From Cyrtodaria siliqua (Eukaryota; Mollusca; Bivalvia; Adapedonta; Hiatellidae), in NCBI GenBank assembly GCA_037043455.1, contig JAWPHD010001146.1:1-64000 (forward strand): a DNA stretch of 64,000 bases, in the 5' to 3' direction. The notes under the pieces were generated by a model, which saw nothing but the letters and a program-made list of their open reading frames with translations, did not search any database and was not told the origin of the DNA. Positions 33,310-44,524 of this stretch are shown here, in pieces; positions within the stretch are counted from its first letter, which is position 1; each line of letters starts with the position of its first letter. A program made the position numbers and the translations under genes.

Positions 33310-36065
33310 GCAGTAGCGTTGTGGATTATGTTATAGCAAGTCAATCTATTTTCAAACTTTATAGTAAATTTGAAGTACTAGACCCAAATATTGTATCCGA
33401 TCATTGTATTATTACATTTTCGATGACTGTATATGACATTTCATTGTATGCAAAAAATGAAGAGGCATCTGAAAATGTCAATTCTAAGTATAGGTGGAAG
33501 CCTGAAAAACGAGATGCTTACCAGGAATCTTTAAATAGTGAACATATTAAACATCATAAGTTAAAAGGTTTAATAAACGATCTTAATGCCATAAATAATA
33601 ATTAAAATATTAATGATAATATAACAACATTTAGTGAAGTCATTGACGAGGTATGCGCAACTCTATTTAAGAAACATAACACGTTTGATATAAATAGGAA
33701 TTATGATATTGAAAATAAAAAACAATGGTTTGACGAAGACTGTAAGTCTGCAAGGGAAATATTTTTCGAAAGTTTAAATCTGTATCGAAGATGTAAATCC
33801 GATAGCAATAGAATTAATATGAGTCGAGCTCGTTCCAAATATAAACATGTAATAAGAAGAAAGCGTTTTGAACACCGCAAAGTAAATACGAATAAACTTC
33901 TAGAAGCACGAGTGTCAAATGCTAGGGATTATTGGAAATTGCTCAAAGGCCAGGCTACCATAACGTCAGCCTCTTCTATCTCCGCAGATACTTTTGCAAA
34001 ATATTTCAAGACAATAAATGACCCAGAAAGCAGTTTTTATCAACCAGATGAGGACATTATTTATTTTAATTCCAGATATCTTAATGGTGAAATCCAAGTA
34101 ATGTTTGAAGAACTCGACATGGAAATAACAGCAAATGAACTTTTAAAAGCGATCAGACAATTACGTAATAATTCAAGTGGTGGTCCTGATCTATTGTTAA
34201 ATGAGTTTTTTAAAAACGGTTTGGATATTCTATCCCCTTATCTACTAAAACTTTTTAATTCGTGTCTATCAAGAGGTTATTTTCCAGAACGTTGGAGTGA
34301 AGGGCATATTGTTCCTATCTTCAAAAGCGGCGATCCGCGTGATCCAAGTAATTACAGGGGTGTAACATTACTTAGTACACTGGGAAAATTATTTAGTAGA
34401 GTAATTAATAACAGGTTAATTATATGGGCTGAACAATACCAAGTATATATCGAAGCTCAAACTTGATTCCGTAAAGGCATGAGTACGTCAGATAATATTT
34501 TTATCTTACATGGACTTATTTCTCAAGCATTGTGTCAAAAAGATTATTTATATTGTGCATTCGTCGATTTCAAGAAGGCTTTTGATTTTGTTGTTAGAGA
34601 TATTTTATGGTACAAACTTATTAAAATTGGAGTTAGGGGGAAACTTTTAGATGTTATTAAATCGATGTATAACTGTGTAAAGTCTAAAGTTAAATATATG
34701 AATACTTTAAGTGACGAATTTTCATGTTTACTTGGTGTAAGACAAGGCGAATGCCTCTCACCTTTTCTTTTTAGCATGTATTTAAACGACTTAGAGGAAG
34801 AATTAATACTTAAAGGGGTAGAAGGTGTAAGTTTAGGTATGATAAATCTATGCTTACTATTATACGCGGATGATATTATATTATTAGCAACAACAGCGGC
34901 AGATTTGCAACATGCGTTAAATGTATTAGAAGAATATTGTACACGATGGAAATTAACATTTAATACGTCTAAAACTAAGATTATGGTCTTTAGAAAGGGG
35001 GGTAGACTAAAAAATGATTTAAACTTTTATTACGAGGGAAAGGTCATAGAAATTGTTAATAAGTTTAAATATCTCGGAGTTGTTTTCACCCAGGGCGGTT
35101 CTTTTAATGAAACTGACAAAATATTATCAGGACAAGCACTTAAAGCGATTTTCAAGCTAAATAAATGTATTAATAAATTTACAGGTTTATCACCAAAGCA
35201 TATATTAGAACTTTTCGATAAACTTATCACATCTATTTTAAATTACTCTTCTGAAGTTTGGGGCTTTAACAAAGGTGCGAAGACCGAAAGAACGCATTTA
35301 AGTTTTTGTAAACGGCCCTTAGGTGTTAAAATTTCCACACAAAATAATTTTATTTATAGAGAAACCGGTCGAATTAGCTACATATACAGAAGATACTTTA
35401 ATATCATAAAATACTGGCTAAAAATCTGCTCTTCGAGCGACACAAAATATATAAAATTAGTATACAATATGATTCAATCTGAAAACGAAATACATGTAAA
35501 TAGAACAAATTTGGTTTCAGAAGTAAAAACATTACTATCAACATTGGGATTTTATGAAGTATGGTACGCTCAAAGTGTAGGCGATGTTAACGCTTTTCTA
35601 AGATCGTTTAAACAACGGTTAAATGACGTATTTATACAAACTTGGAACGCAGAATTAAATAATTCAACAAGAGCATTATTTTATCGGTCGGTAGCTTCAT
35701 TTGAATTTAAACCGTACCTAGATATAGTAAATATATCAAAATACCGATATGCATTATCGAGACTCCGCGTATCCTCTCATAGGCTAGAAGTAGAGAGTGG
35801 TCGATGGAAAAAAACAGCCAGCGTACCTTTTCAAGAAAGACTATGCAGACAGTGCAACTCCTTGGAGGATGAATATCTTTTCTTAATCGAATGTAAAAAC
35901 TATCAAGAATTAAGAAAAATGTATATAAAGCAATATTTCTGGAAAAAAACTAGTTATTTTAAATGTATACAATTAATAAATACTGTTAATAAAACTGAAA
36001 TTAAAAAGTTAAGCGTATACGTAGAGAAAGCCTTTGAATTAAGAGTACAAATTAATAGAGTCTAG
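33310..36065 (+). pseudogene. LINE endonuclease (C-terminal end) and reverse transcriptase, two in-frame stops
   Basis: One reading frame throughout, broken only by TAA at 33603 and TGA at 34464; there is no frameshift. It begins inside an apurinic-type endonuclease domain (VVDYVIAS then DPNIVSDHCII, with the SDH catalytic motif). The RT follows with GPDLLLNEFFK, PIFKSGDPRDPSNYRGVTLL, motif A FVDFKKAFDFV, motif B GVRQGECLSPFLFSMYLNDL, catalytic YADD at 34863-34874, then NTSKTKIMVF and KYLGVVF. The C-terminus has a Cys/His cluster (CRQCNSLEDEYLFLIEC). All RT catalytic Asp residues remain. The 5' truncation and two stops make it inactive. Jockey/CR1-like is the closest family I can name; the exact clade is uncertain. 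Confidence 0.85.
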
Positions 36066-36501
36066 TTTAAACCTTTTATCATTAATGTTATGTGTTAAAA
36101 AAGCTTTTGCAATCTTGCTGCAGTCTCAATACAGCGAGAAAACAACTGAGATTTAAGGACATTGACATACTATTCTATAGATAACAGTTTAAACTAATCA
36201 TAATACAAGAATACTATGTGTATGATTTATATATGTTTTCTAGTGTATTTCGTTATATGATTATATATGTAAATATTTGTATTCGTTTGTGTACTCGGAG
36301 ATAGATGTGTGAATAGATCGCTTACAAAGAAAGCTCTCTCCCATATGTTTCGGATTGTGTTTCAACGCATGACCCCCAAGACGCTGGGATAATATATTGA
36401 ATATAATTTATGTTTGCCATCTATCCGTGTCGTTATCGAATTGTTAATATTGTAAATATATTGATGGGCCATATGTGGCTTAAATAAATGAATAAAGAAC
36501 T
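33310..36501 (+). mobile_element. 5'-truncated Jockey/CR1-like LINE
   Basis: Inserted between the satellite tail (GGTGATATG) and the conserved block (TTTTCTTCATTTC), which are adjacent in units 1 and 2. The short duplication TATG lies at 33306-33309 and 36502-36505. The left end is inside the endonuclease (SSVVDYVIAS). The 3' UTR is about 440 bp and ends TAAATGAATAAAGAAC. Of the retroelements here it is the least decayed. Confidence 0.85.
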
Positions 36502-36504
36502 TAT

Positions 36505-36942
36505 GTTTTCTTCATTTCATTAACACTGATGTATATAAACATATATTTATTATGAGCGATACATATTTAATTTAACACGTAAACATTTGAAGCAACTTCA
36601 TGTTTTCGCCCTATTTTCCACGTCGACTTATAAGTGAGGAAGTGTTAATTCTTACGGATGGTGGGAGGTGTTGTTACCAGGAAAAGTGGTCTGCCTCGAC
36701 AACCACACATTCGACCGCGATATATACTCTTGCATGTGCTATAAATGACCTGAAAGACCATATAAATAAATCTATACGTCGCGTTAGTTTTTCTACACAT
36801 GTTGCATATCGAGGGTTCAGCGCAAAATTATTGTAACTACATATGTATAAAAAATGAGATATAATAGTTCTGCACTGAACCATCGATATGTTCAAGTATT
36901 TAGTAATAATTATTTGAACAGTTCGAAATGTTTTCGTTTGCA
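36505..36942. other. Duplicated non-coding block upstream of gene copy 3
   Basis: Third copy of the block at 2946-3404, with the same GTCGACTT, AAGTGAGGAAGTG and TTCGACCGCG landmarks. Confidence 0.7.
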
Positions 36943-38502
36943 TGTTACTGTTGTTGATTACTGTTGTTGATTACAGTTGTTGTTACTGTTGTTGATTACT
37001 GTTTTTGATTACGGTTGTTGTTACTGTTGTTGTTACAGTTGTTGATTACTGTTTTTGATTACGGTTGTTGTTACTGTTGTTGTTACAGTTGTTGATTACT
37101 GTTGTTGCTGTTGTTGATAACTCATGTTGATTACTGTTGTTGTTACTGTTGTTGTTAATGTTGTTGATTACTGTTTTTGATTACTGTCGATACTGTTCTT
37201 TATTACTGTTATTGATTACTGTTGTTACTGTTGTTGATTACTGTTGTAACTGTTGTTGATTACTGTTGTTGTTACTGTTGTTGTTACTGTTGGTGATTAC
37301 TGTTGTTGATTACAGTTGTTACTGTTTTTGATTACTGTCGATACTGTTCTTTATTACTGTTATTGATTACTGTTGTTACTGTTGTTGATTACTGTTGTAA
37401 CTGTTGTTGATTACTGTTGTTGTTACTGTTGTTACTGTTGTTGTTACTGTTGTTGTTACTGTTGTTGTTACTGTTGTTGTTACTGTTGGTGATTACTGTT
37501 GTTGATTACAGTTGTACGGTTGTTGTTACTGTTGTTTCCGTTGTTGATTACTGTTGTTGATTACTGTTGTTGTTAATGTTGCTACTGTTGTTTATTATTG
37601 TTATTGATTACTGTTGTTACTGTTTTTGATTACTGTTGTAACTGTTGTTGATAACTGTTGTTGATTACTGTTGTTGTTACTGTTGTTGATTCCTGGTGTT
37701 GATTACTGTTGTTAATTACTAATATTGATTACTGGTGTTGATTACTGTTGTGGATTACTGTTGTTACTGTTGTTGATTACTGTTGTTACTGTTGTTAATA
37801 ACTGTTGTTGATTATTGGTGTTGATTACTGTTGTTGATTACTTTTGTTGATTACCGGTGTTGATTACTTTTGTTCATTACTGTTGCTGATTACTGTTGTT
37901 ACTGTTGTTGATTACTGTTGTTGATTATTGCTGTTACTGTTGTTGATTACTGTTGTTGATTATTGCTGTTACTGTTGTTGATTACTGTTGTTACTGTTGT
38001 TGATTACTGGTGTTGATTATTTTTGTTGATTACTGTTGTTGATTATTATTGTTACTGTTGTTGATTACTGTTGTTACTGTTGTTAATTACTGTTGCTGAT
38101 TTATGGTGTAGATTACTGTTTTTACTGTTGTTAATTACTGTTGTTGATTTCTGGTGTAGATTACTGTTGTTACTGTTTTTGATTACTGTTGTTACTGTTG
38201 TTGATTACTGTTATTGATTACTGTTGTTATTGTTGTTGATTACTAATGTTATTGGTGCTGATTACTGTTGTTGATTGCTGTTGTTGATTGCTGTTGTTAT
38301 TGTTGTTTATTACTGTTGATGATTACTGTTGTTGATTACTGTTGTTACTGTTGTTGATTACTGTTATTATTGTTGTTGATTACTGTTGGTGATTGCTGTT
38401 GTTGATTACTGTTGTTGATTACTGTTGTTGATTACCGGTGATGATTACTGTTGTTGATTGCTGTTGTTAATTACTGTTGTTGATTACTTTTGTTTATTAT
38501 AA
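36943..38502. repeat. TGTTGTTGATTAC microsatellite array
   Basis: About 1.56 kb, the longest of the three upstream arrays, with internal higher-order duplications (for example around 37180-37420). Confidence 0.95.
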
Positions 38503-38861
38503 TGTGCCAGTACGAGCTGATATTCTAGATGCTTTTTCTTTTCAATAAAGAGACCTTAAATATGAAATGTAAGCAACTATCTTTTATCATTGGTAAATAT
38601 TGTATTTACATTCGTAAATGTGACAGGGACAGCCATCTGTTTAGTTGATGACATGCTTAGTCAAATGGATTTGGTGTGATCAACATTACAAGTAAAATGT
38701 CATAAAGTCAGGAAAATCTTCGATATTTTATTTGTAAATTATGCTCTAATAAACTATCGCTTTTTTCGTAAGAACTGCCAAGGGCGGGTTATACCAGGAA
38801 GTAAAGGTCAGTTTGATGTAACATCTTCAGGTATATAAGCCACGGTTTTCCGGTGTGGCTT
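38503..38861 (+). promoter_or_regulatory. Promoter of gene copy 3 (TATA box 38832-38839)
   Basis: Nearly identical to the promoter of copy 1: CAGGAAGT, GATGTAACATC, TATATAAG. Untranslated exon 1 is about 38862-38891. Confidence 0.7.
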
Positions 38862-39322
38862 TACTTCTCCTCTTCGAGCGTCAAACACATAGTAAGTAGA
38901 AGCATGTTTGTACAATGTTATATTAAACATATTTGATAAAAGTGAATAAGATTGGACTAGAATATGAGGCATTGACTGCAATTTTATAATGCTTAAAACT
39001 TGTTAAATCATTCTGTGATATTTTTTTAGTATGAAGCCACTCTTCAATTATATAAATAGAGGGCTATATTATGAAGTTCCGCGCTCAGACTTCATCAATA
39101 TAAACCAGTTTTGCGAAACGCTATTATTTGGACTGGCAAGGGATGTTTTACCTAGAGTGGCGCTTGGTTCGAATACCTGACTGTTGGTAAAGTCTCTCTC
39201 CCTGTAATGAAAACTATGGACTTGTATATGCAGACTATAACGGCATTTGGCTTTATCGTCGAGACCAAAACCGAAAACAATTTTTTTCAATATATTAAAT
39301 TTTATTACAGAATCAATCAACC

Positions 39323-41740
39323 ATGAAGACCTTCGCCGTCGCCGCTGTCGCTATTGCCTGCGTGATCGCCATGGCTATGGCCAACTATGCCCCATACGGG
39401 TACGGAGGGTACGGTGGTGTACAGTCCGGGGGTGGACTCGGCGGTGGACTCGGGGGTGGCTGTAAGTAGACAATAAATACAACATTTGTTAAAATTACCA
39501 GTATGTAGGAACAGCTATATGTTCACTAAGTCGCCTCTGATTAAAAAAATCGTACGATTACCCACAAACGCTCACCTGTTTCAAATAAAAATAATATCCA
39601 GTTGTTGATATGGCGTGCATTAATCATTGGTTTAATGTTGCACACTTTTTCTTACAAATGTATACAATCTGACGTTTGTTTTCTTTTGTCATCAAATATA
39701 AACATTTTTTTCGCAGATAGTTAAAATCTCTATCATTAAGGGCGTATGCACGAACACTTTGACAAGGTGCTATTTTGCAATTATCCACTGATGTCAACTA
39801 TCACTGATATCAATTATCTACTGATATCGATTATCCACTTATATCAACTATCCACTGGTTAATTGATAACAGTAGATATTAGATATCAGTGGATAATCGA
39901 TATCAGTGATCTACTGATATCAGTTATCCACTGATGTCAATTATCTACTAATATAAACTATCCACTGATATCAATTATCTACTGATATCAATTATCCAGT
40001 GATATTAGTTATCTACTGATATCAATTATCCACTGACATCAATTAGTTACTGATATCAATTATCCACCGATATCAGTTATCCATTGATATCAATCCAGTA
40101 ACGCGCTTTATGCAATATCTGTCATTTACCACCGGGGTTTAAAACCACATGAACGCTGAAAAGCTCAGAATTACTTTTGATATTTACTTATTTTCACGTC
40201 GTTATAGTACCAACAGTAACGTGTCTTAGGAAAATGATAATGCTATCTTCTACTGACCACCGTCAGTTTAGTTTTAGACAGTAGAGAAGTGACAGTTTGG
40301 ATGCGCGCGCACTGGCCAGTAGCTCCGTCTTTTCTATTACGACATATTGGATGCGTGCACAATAGCCTGCTTGCAAAGTGAAGTTTGTTCGAAATTAGAC
40401 GTTATTTTTTTTTTCAATATAAAGTAACAAGTGAATGTAAATATCAGGGTTAAGTGAATCACGCTGTAGCTGAGGCCTTAATAAAAATTAGGTTGTACAT
40501 AAGAAATAATTTAAAGTAAAACACGACCCGCTAATGTCCCTATTTTCTTATCTGTGTTTCTTTCTCTTTTAGTGTTGGGCCTTCTCGCCTTGCTGTTCTT
40601 GTTGCCCCTGCTGTTCGGCGGCAGCTTGGGCGGTTTGGGAGGCGGATCCACAGGTACCGGATCAACCACCATCATCTACGGAAACTTCTCCGCCCCGTAA
40701 GTATTCACGTTGTCTAAATGAACATTGTATTTATTACGAATACTAACGATCTATTTGACGTCTACAACAAAAATCTCTGTCATGTTTTTAGTTGGAGCCT
40801 TGAAATAAATGCTCGTTATCCAGATCGTTTAATAATTATCAGCGCATACTTTCTACCTCGAATTCATATTTAATAGTTAATGTCATTTCATTGGATGAAA
40901 CCTAACACGTGACTTCGTTTGCAAAAAGTTTACACATGCATGGACTTTGATTGGAGGAGCTACTTTTCTTGCGTGATAGTCGTCGAACTATTTATCTTCT
41001 TTTACATTTCTCACTCTCAAAAAGCAACTTTTAAACGAAGGGTTGGACTTATCAGTGTTAACTGTGATGTAGTCTATGGCGTGTATGCATGTTTTAACTT
41101 TGCAGAATCCCGTGCACAGTTAACATGAACCTTTCGGAATTTAATTAATGTACTCTTAGCAATAGATGGATATTTTAAAGAGATGGGGTAGTTTTTCAGG
41201 AACTGGAGTCAATCTAATAGAATTATGGGTATATAAAGCCGTCATACTGTGTTTCAGTTTTATATTCAAAATGTATCTTTGAACTAAACTAAACCCCATA
41301 AGCAAATAAGCCGTCCGATTTAATTAAATAGTTTGGTCTGGAATACTGGAAGACTTCGCTAGATTTTGTTACATATAAGTCACGAATACTAATAATGTGA
41401 TGCGTTAAGGCTCTAATAAAGTCATGTATAGTGGTAGAAATACACTTTCATTGAATTATATGACATGCGGCTCAAATCAATGCAAGTGTACATATCAGTT
41501 GAAGCTGAAATACATGATTGTGGTTTACAGTTGAACATGTATTTGGACTGAACCCAACCATTCTTCCACATTTTAAGCTTGCGTATTAGTAAAGGTAGTA
41601 TTGCCTACAACGTCCGCTAGGTGGCGTCACAATCGTCCGATGCTGTCTTACTATTAAATACCCGAATATGCGAATACTAGACATTACAAAGCACTTAAAA
41701 CATATAACTTTCATTTATTTTCAGAACTGGTGGCAAGTAA
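39323..41740 (+). CDS. Small secreted Gly/Leu-rich protein, gene copy 3 (spliced)
   Basis: Coding exons are 39323-39461, 40573-40696 and 41725-41740. Introns are 38892-39310 (5' UTR), 39462-40572 and 40697-41724. The 92-residue product is identical to copies 1 and 2. Splice donors are GTAAGTAG after exon 2 and GTAAGTAT after exon 3, the same in copies 1 and 2. If intron 2 were retained, translation would stop after Cys-Lys; if intron 3 were retained, it would stop right after SAP. The last exon codes only for the final base of the Pro codon plus TGGK. This is the most compact copy, spanning about 3.0 kb from TATA box to poly(A) signal. Its arrays outside the exons differ greatly in length from those of its siblings. 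Confidence 0.87.
39778..40098. repeat. 17-bp GATATC minisatellite in intron 2 of copy 3, with inverted segment
   Basis: About 19 units. Bases 39858-39910 run in the opposite orientation (AATTGATAAC, AGATATCAGTGGATAAT), so the array can fold back on itself. Confidence 0.9.
41614..41627 (+). promoter_or_regulatory. CTCF-like motif in intron 3 of copy 3
   Basis: CCGCTAGGTGGCGT, the same site as in copies 1 and 2. Confidence 0.4.
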
Positions 41741-41885
41741 ATTATAGAGGACACAGTATTTGGCTCGACAAACATGTTTCACGAGTGGCCGATGTTTACA
41801 ACGTGTTTTGCACGTGCACGTGTTTCGTTGTGCAGTTGTTATATAGCTGTTATTTATTTAAAATAAATTATTATTACATCAACAT
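41741..41885 (+). other. 3' UTR and poly(A) signal of copy 3
   Basis: Conserved sequence with GCACGTGCACGTG and AATAAA at 41862-41867. The end is estimated. Confidence 0.7.
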
Positions 41886-41929
41886 ATATCTTATTTTTCT
41901 TTCGCATCCTAATACAATTTTACTTTGCA

Positions 41930-42765
41930 TATATTGGCTCAGATTAGTGAAATATAGGCATAGAAGGGCTCAGACAGGTGAAATATAGGCATACAAGGGC
42001 TAATATTGGTGAAATATAGGCATACAAGGGCTCAGATTGTTAAAAAATAGACATAAAAGGGCTCAGATTGGTGAACTATAGGCATAGAAGGTCTCAGATT
42101 GGTGAAATGTAGGCATAGAAAGGCTCAGACTGGTAAAATGTATGCATAGAAGGGCTCAGACAGGTGAAATAAAGGCATAGAAGGGCTCAGACTGGTAAAA
42201 TGTAGGCACAGAAAGGCTCAGACTGGTGAAATTTAGGCATAGAAGGGCTCAGACTGGTGAAATATAGGCACAGAAGAGCTAAGACAGGTGAAATATAGGC
42301 ATAGAAGGGCTCAGACAGGTGAAATGTAGGCAAATAAGGGCTAAGATTGGTGAAATGTAGGCATAGAAGGGCTCAGACTGGTGAAATGTAGGCACAAAAG
42401 GGATCAGAGTGGTGACATATTGGCATAGAAGGGCTCAGACTGGTAAAATATAGTCATACAAGGGATCAAACTTGTGAAATATAGGCACAGAAGGGCTCAG
42501 ACATGTGAAATATAGGCATAGAAGGTCTCAGACTGGTGAACTATAGGCATATAAGGGCTCAGATTGGTAAACTATAGGCATAGAAGGGCTCAGACTGGTG
42601 AAATATAGGCATAGAAGGGCTCAGACTGGTGAAATATAGGCACAGAAGGGCTAAGACAGGTGATATATAGCCGTAGAAGGGCTCAGACAGGTTAAATATA
42701 GGCTAAGAAGGGCTCAGACTGGTGAAATATAGGCATAGAAGGGCTCAGACTGGTAAAATGAGAGA
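41930..42765. repeat. 31-bp minisatellite downstream of copy 3
   Basis: About 27 units, starting within about 70 bp of the poly(A) signal. Sequence that separates gene and array in units 1 and 2 is missing here. Confidence 0.95.
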
Positions 42766-42790
42766 AATAAGAGCACGTTGAATTTAACAA

Positions 42791-42940
42791 CTATTGGTCT
42801 GCAATCTTTATAAAAAAGAAAGATCCAAAATTGATGGGATGATCAAAATGGCTGACATTGCTCATGCCTGAAGTATGCATTTGATTTAAAATACGCCATC
42901 CATTTTGCATCTTTTTTATATAAAGATGGCGGACCAATAG
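42791..42940. mobile_element. 150-bp inverted-repeat element (MITE)
   Basis: Same element as 28215-28364, with ends CTATTGGTCTGC and GCGGACCAATAG. Confidence 0.8.
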
Positions 42941-43405
42941 TCCTTAAAGTGAAAATGCTGAAGTAATCAAGTCAAGTCAAGAACGGTCGGTTTAACAAAA
43001 AAGCAACACAAGCTCCAATGAGCATTTGAACCCGACTTACGTAAGATGAACTGAAACAATATGCATATGTATGTATATGTGTGTATCATACAAACTAACA
43101 TCAAGACATATCAAATGTAGTACTAAGAACTTGTTTATATAAATACATTATTAACTTTTACTCTTGCTATATGAATTATATGTTGAGTTAAATCAAAATG
43201 CACTGTTACTATATGGATTACTACTATATGAACATGTGGTTACAAATATTAAAGTAGGATAACATAGCACTGTCAGCATTACATCATACGTATAGACCAA
43301 AAAAGTAAGCATAGACATATAACAAACAAAGCAGTCTCTGCAATACTGATACATTCATAAGCAACCTGTAAATGGCAATACACAAAGTAACATAAATATA
43401 AAACA
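42941..43405. other. Unassigned spacer (uninserted allele of 28365-29530)
   Basis: Follows the same sequence as the spacer after copy 2 but lacks both double-hairpin elements. No gene is seen. Confidence 0.6.
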
Positions 43406-43997
43406 CAGGTGCACATATAAGTACTTAAACTCTAAGGTTCATATATAAATAGTTAACCTGTAAGGTGCACACATAAATAGTTAGACTTTAAAGAGCACAT
43501 ATAAATCGTTAAACTGTAAGGTGCACATATAAGTAGTTAAACTCTAAGTTGCATATACAAATCGTTAAACTGTAAGATACACATATAAGTAGTTAAACTA
43601 TAAGGTGCACATATAAATCATTAAACTGTAAGGAGCATACATAAGTCGTTAAACTATAAGGTGCACACAGAAATAGTTAAACTATAGGATGCGCAGATAA
43701 ATCGTTAAATTGTAAGGTAAAAATATAAATAGTTAAACTGTAAGGTGCACATATCAATAGTTAAACTATAAGGTGCACATATAAATCATTAAACTGTAAG
43801 GTGCACATATAAATCATGAAACTGTAAAGAGCATACATAAGTCGCTAAACTGAAAGGAGCACACATAAATCGTTAAACTATAAGGTGCACACATAAATAG
43901 TTAAACTGTAAGATGCAAATATAAATCGTTAATTTATAAGGTACACATATAAATAGTTAAACTGTAAGATGCACACATAAGTCGCTAAACTGAAAGG
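43406..43997. repeat. 28-bp satellite array
   Basis: About 21 units, interrupted at about 43998 by a 520-bp non-satellite segment. Confidence 0.94.
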
Positions 43998-44524
43998 AGC
44001 ATATTGTTGTAATTTTGTACAGGTACCAGTGTTCAAGCCTGGTTACTGAGGACATTATGTCTGTCTTCGGTTAGCACCATAAATCTAGATGTGTATCTCT
44101 CTACAGGGCTAACGCAGGCTAATGCTAATGATCATAATTTATGGGTTAGCATCCCTTATTTGGGAGATGCTCTAAGAACCAGGCTAATGCTAATGCTACT
44201 TGAGTTATGTGTTAGCATTCCTTATTTGTAGATGCTATAAGATTAATGAGTTAGCATGCTAATATTTACGACCATGCTAACCCCTTATTTGGAAGGGACC
44301 TTATAAAAAGGGAGGGTTTTTATTGCTCGTGGCTTTTTCCTGGATTTTCCCTGGCTTTTTACCTGGACTAACAAGAGATCAGTAGTTATGTGAGAGAGAC
44401 ACTATCATTATTAGTAAACCGTTGTAAATATTAATTCACTATTATAGTTGGTAGCATGTAGAAATAAAGTTATAGAATATAGAATTGGACTATATATTTC
44501 TTTCTACCTTTTGAAGTGAAGAAA
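43998..44524. mobile_element. Non-satellite insert, possibly a solo LTR
   Basis: About 525 bp inside the satellite. It has three imperfect internal repeats around GGCTAATGCTAATG and CCTTATTTGG, a TATAAAAAG box near 44303, and AATAAAG near 44463. A TATA box followed by a poly(A) signal is LTR-like, but clean TG...CA ends and a target duplication are not visible. Confidence 0.4.

Noticed and set aside
41668..41988. A 106-codon frame over exon 4 and the 3' UTR of gene copy 3
   Set aside because: It overlaps the proven terminal exon in another frame and is not open in the other copies.
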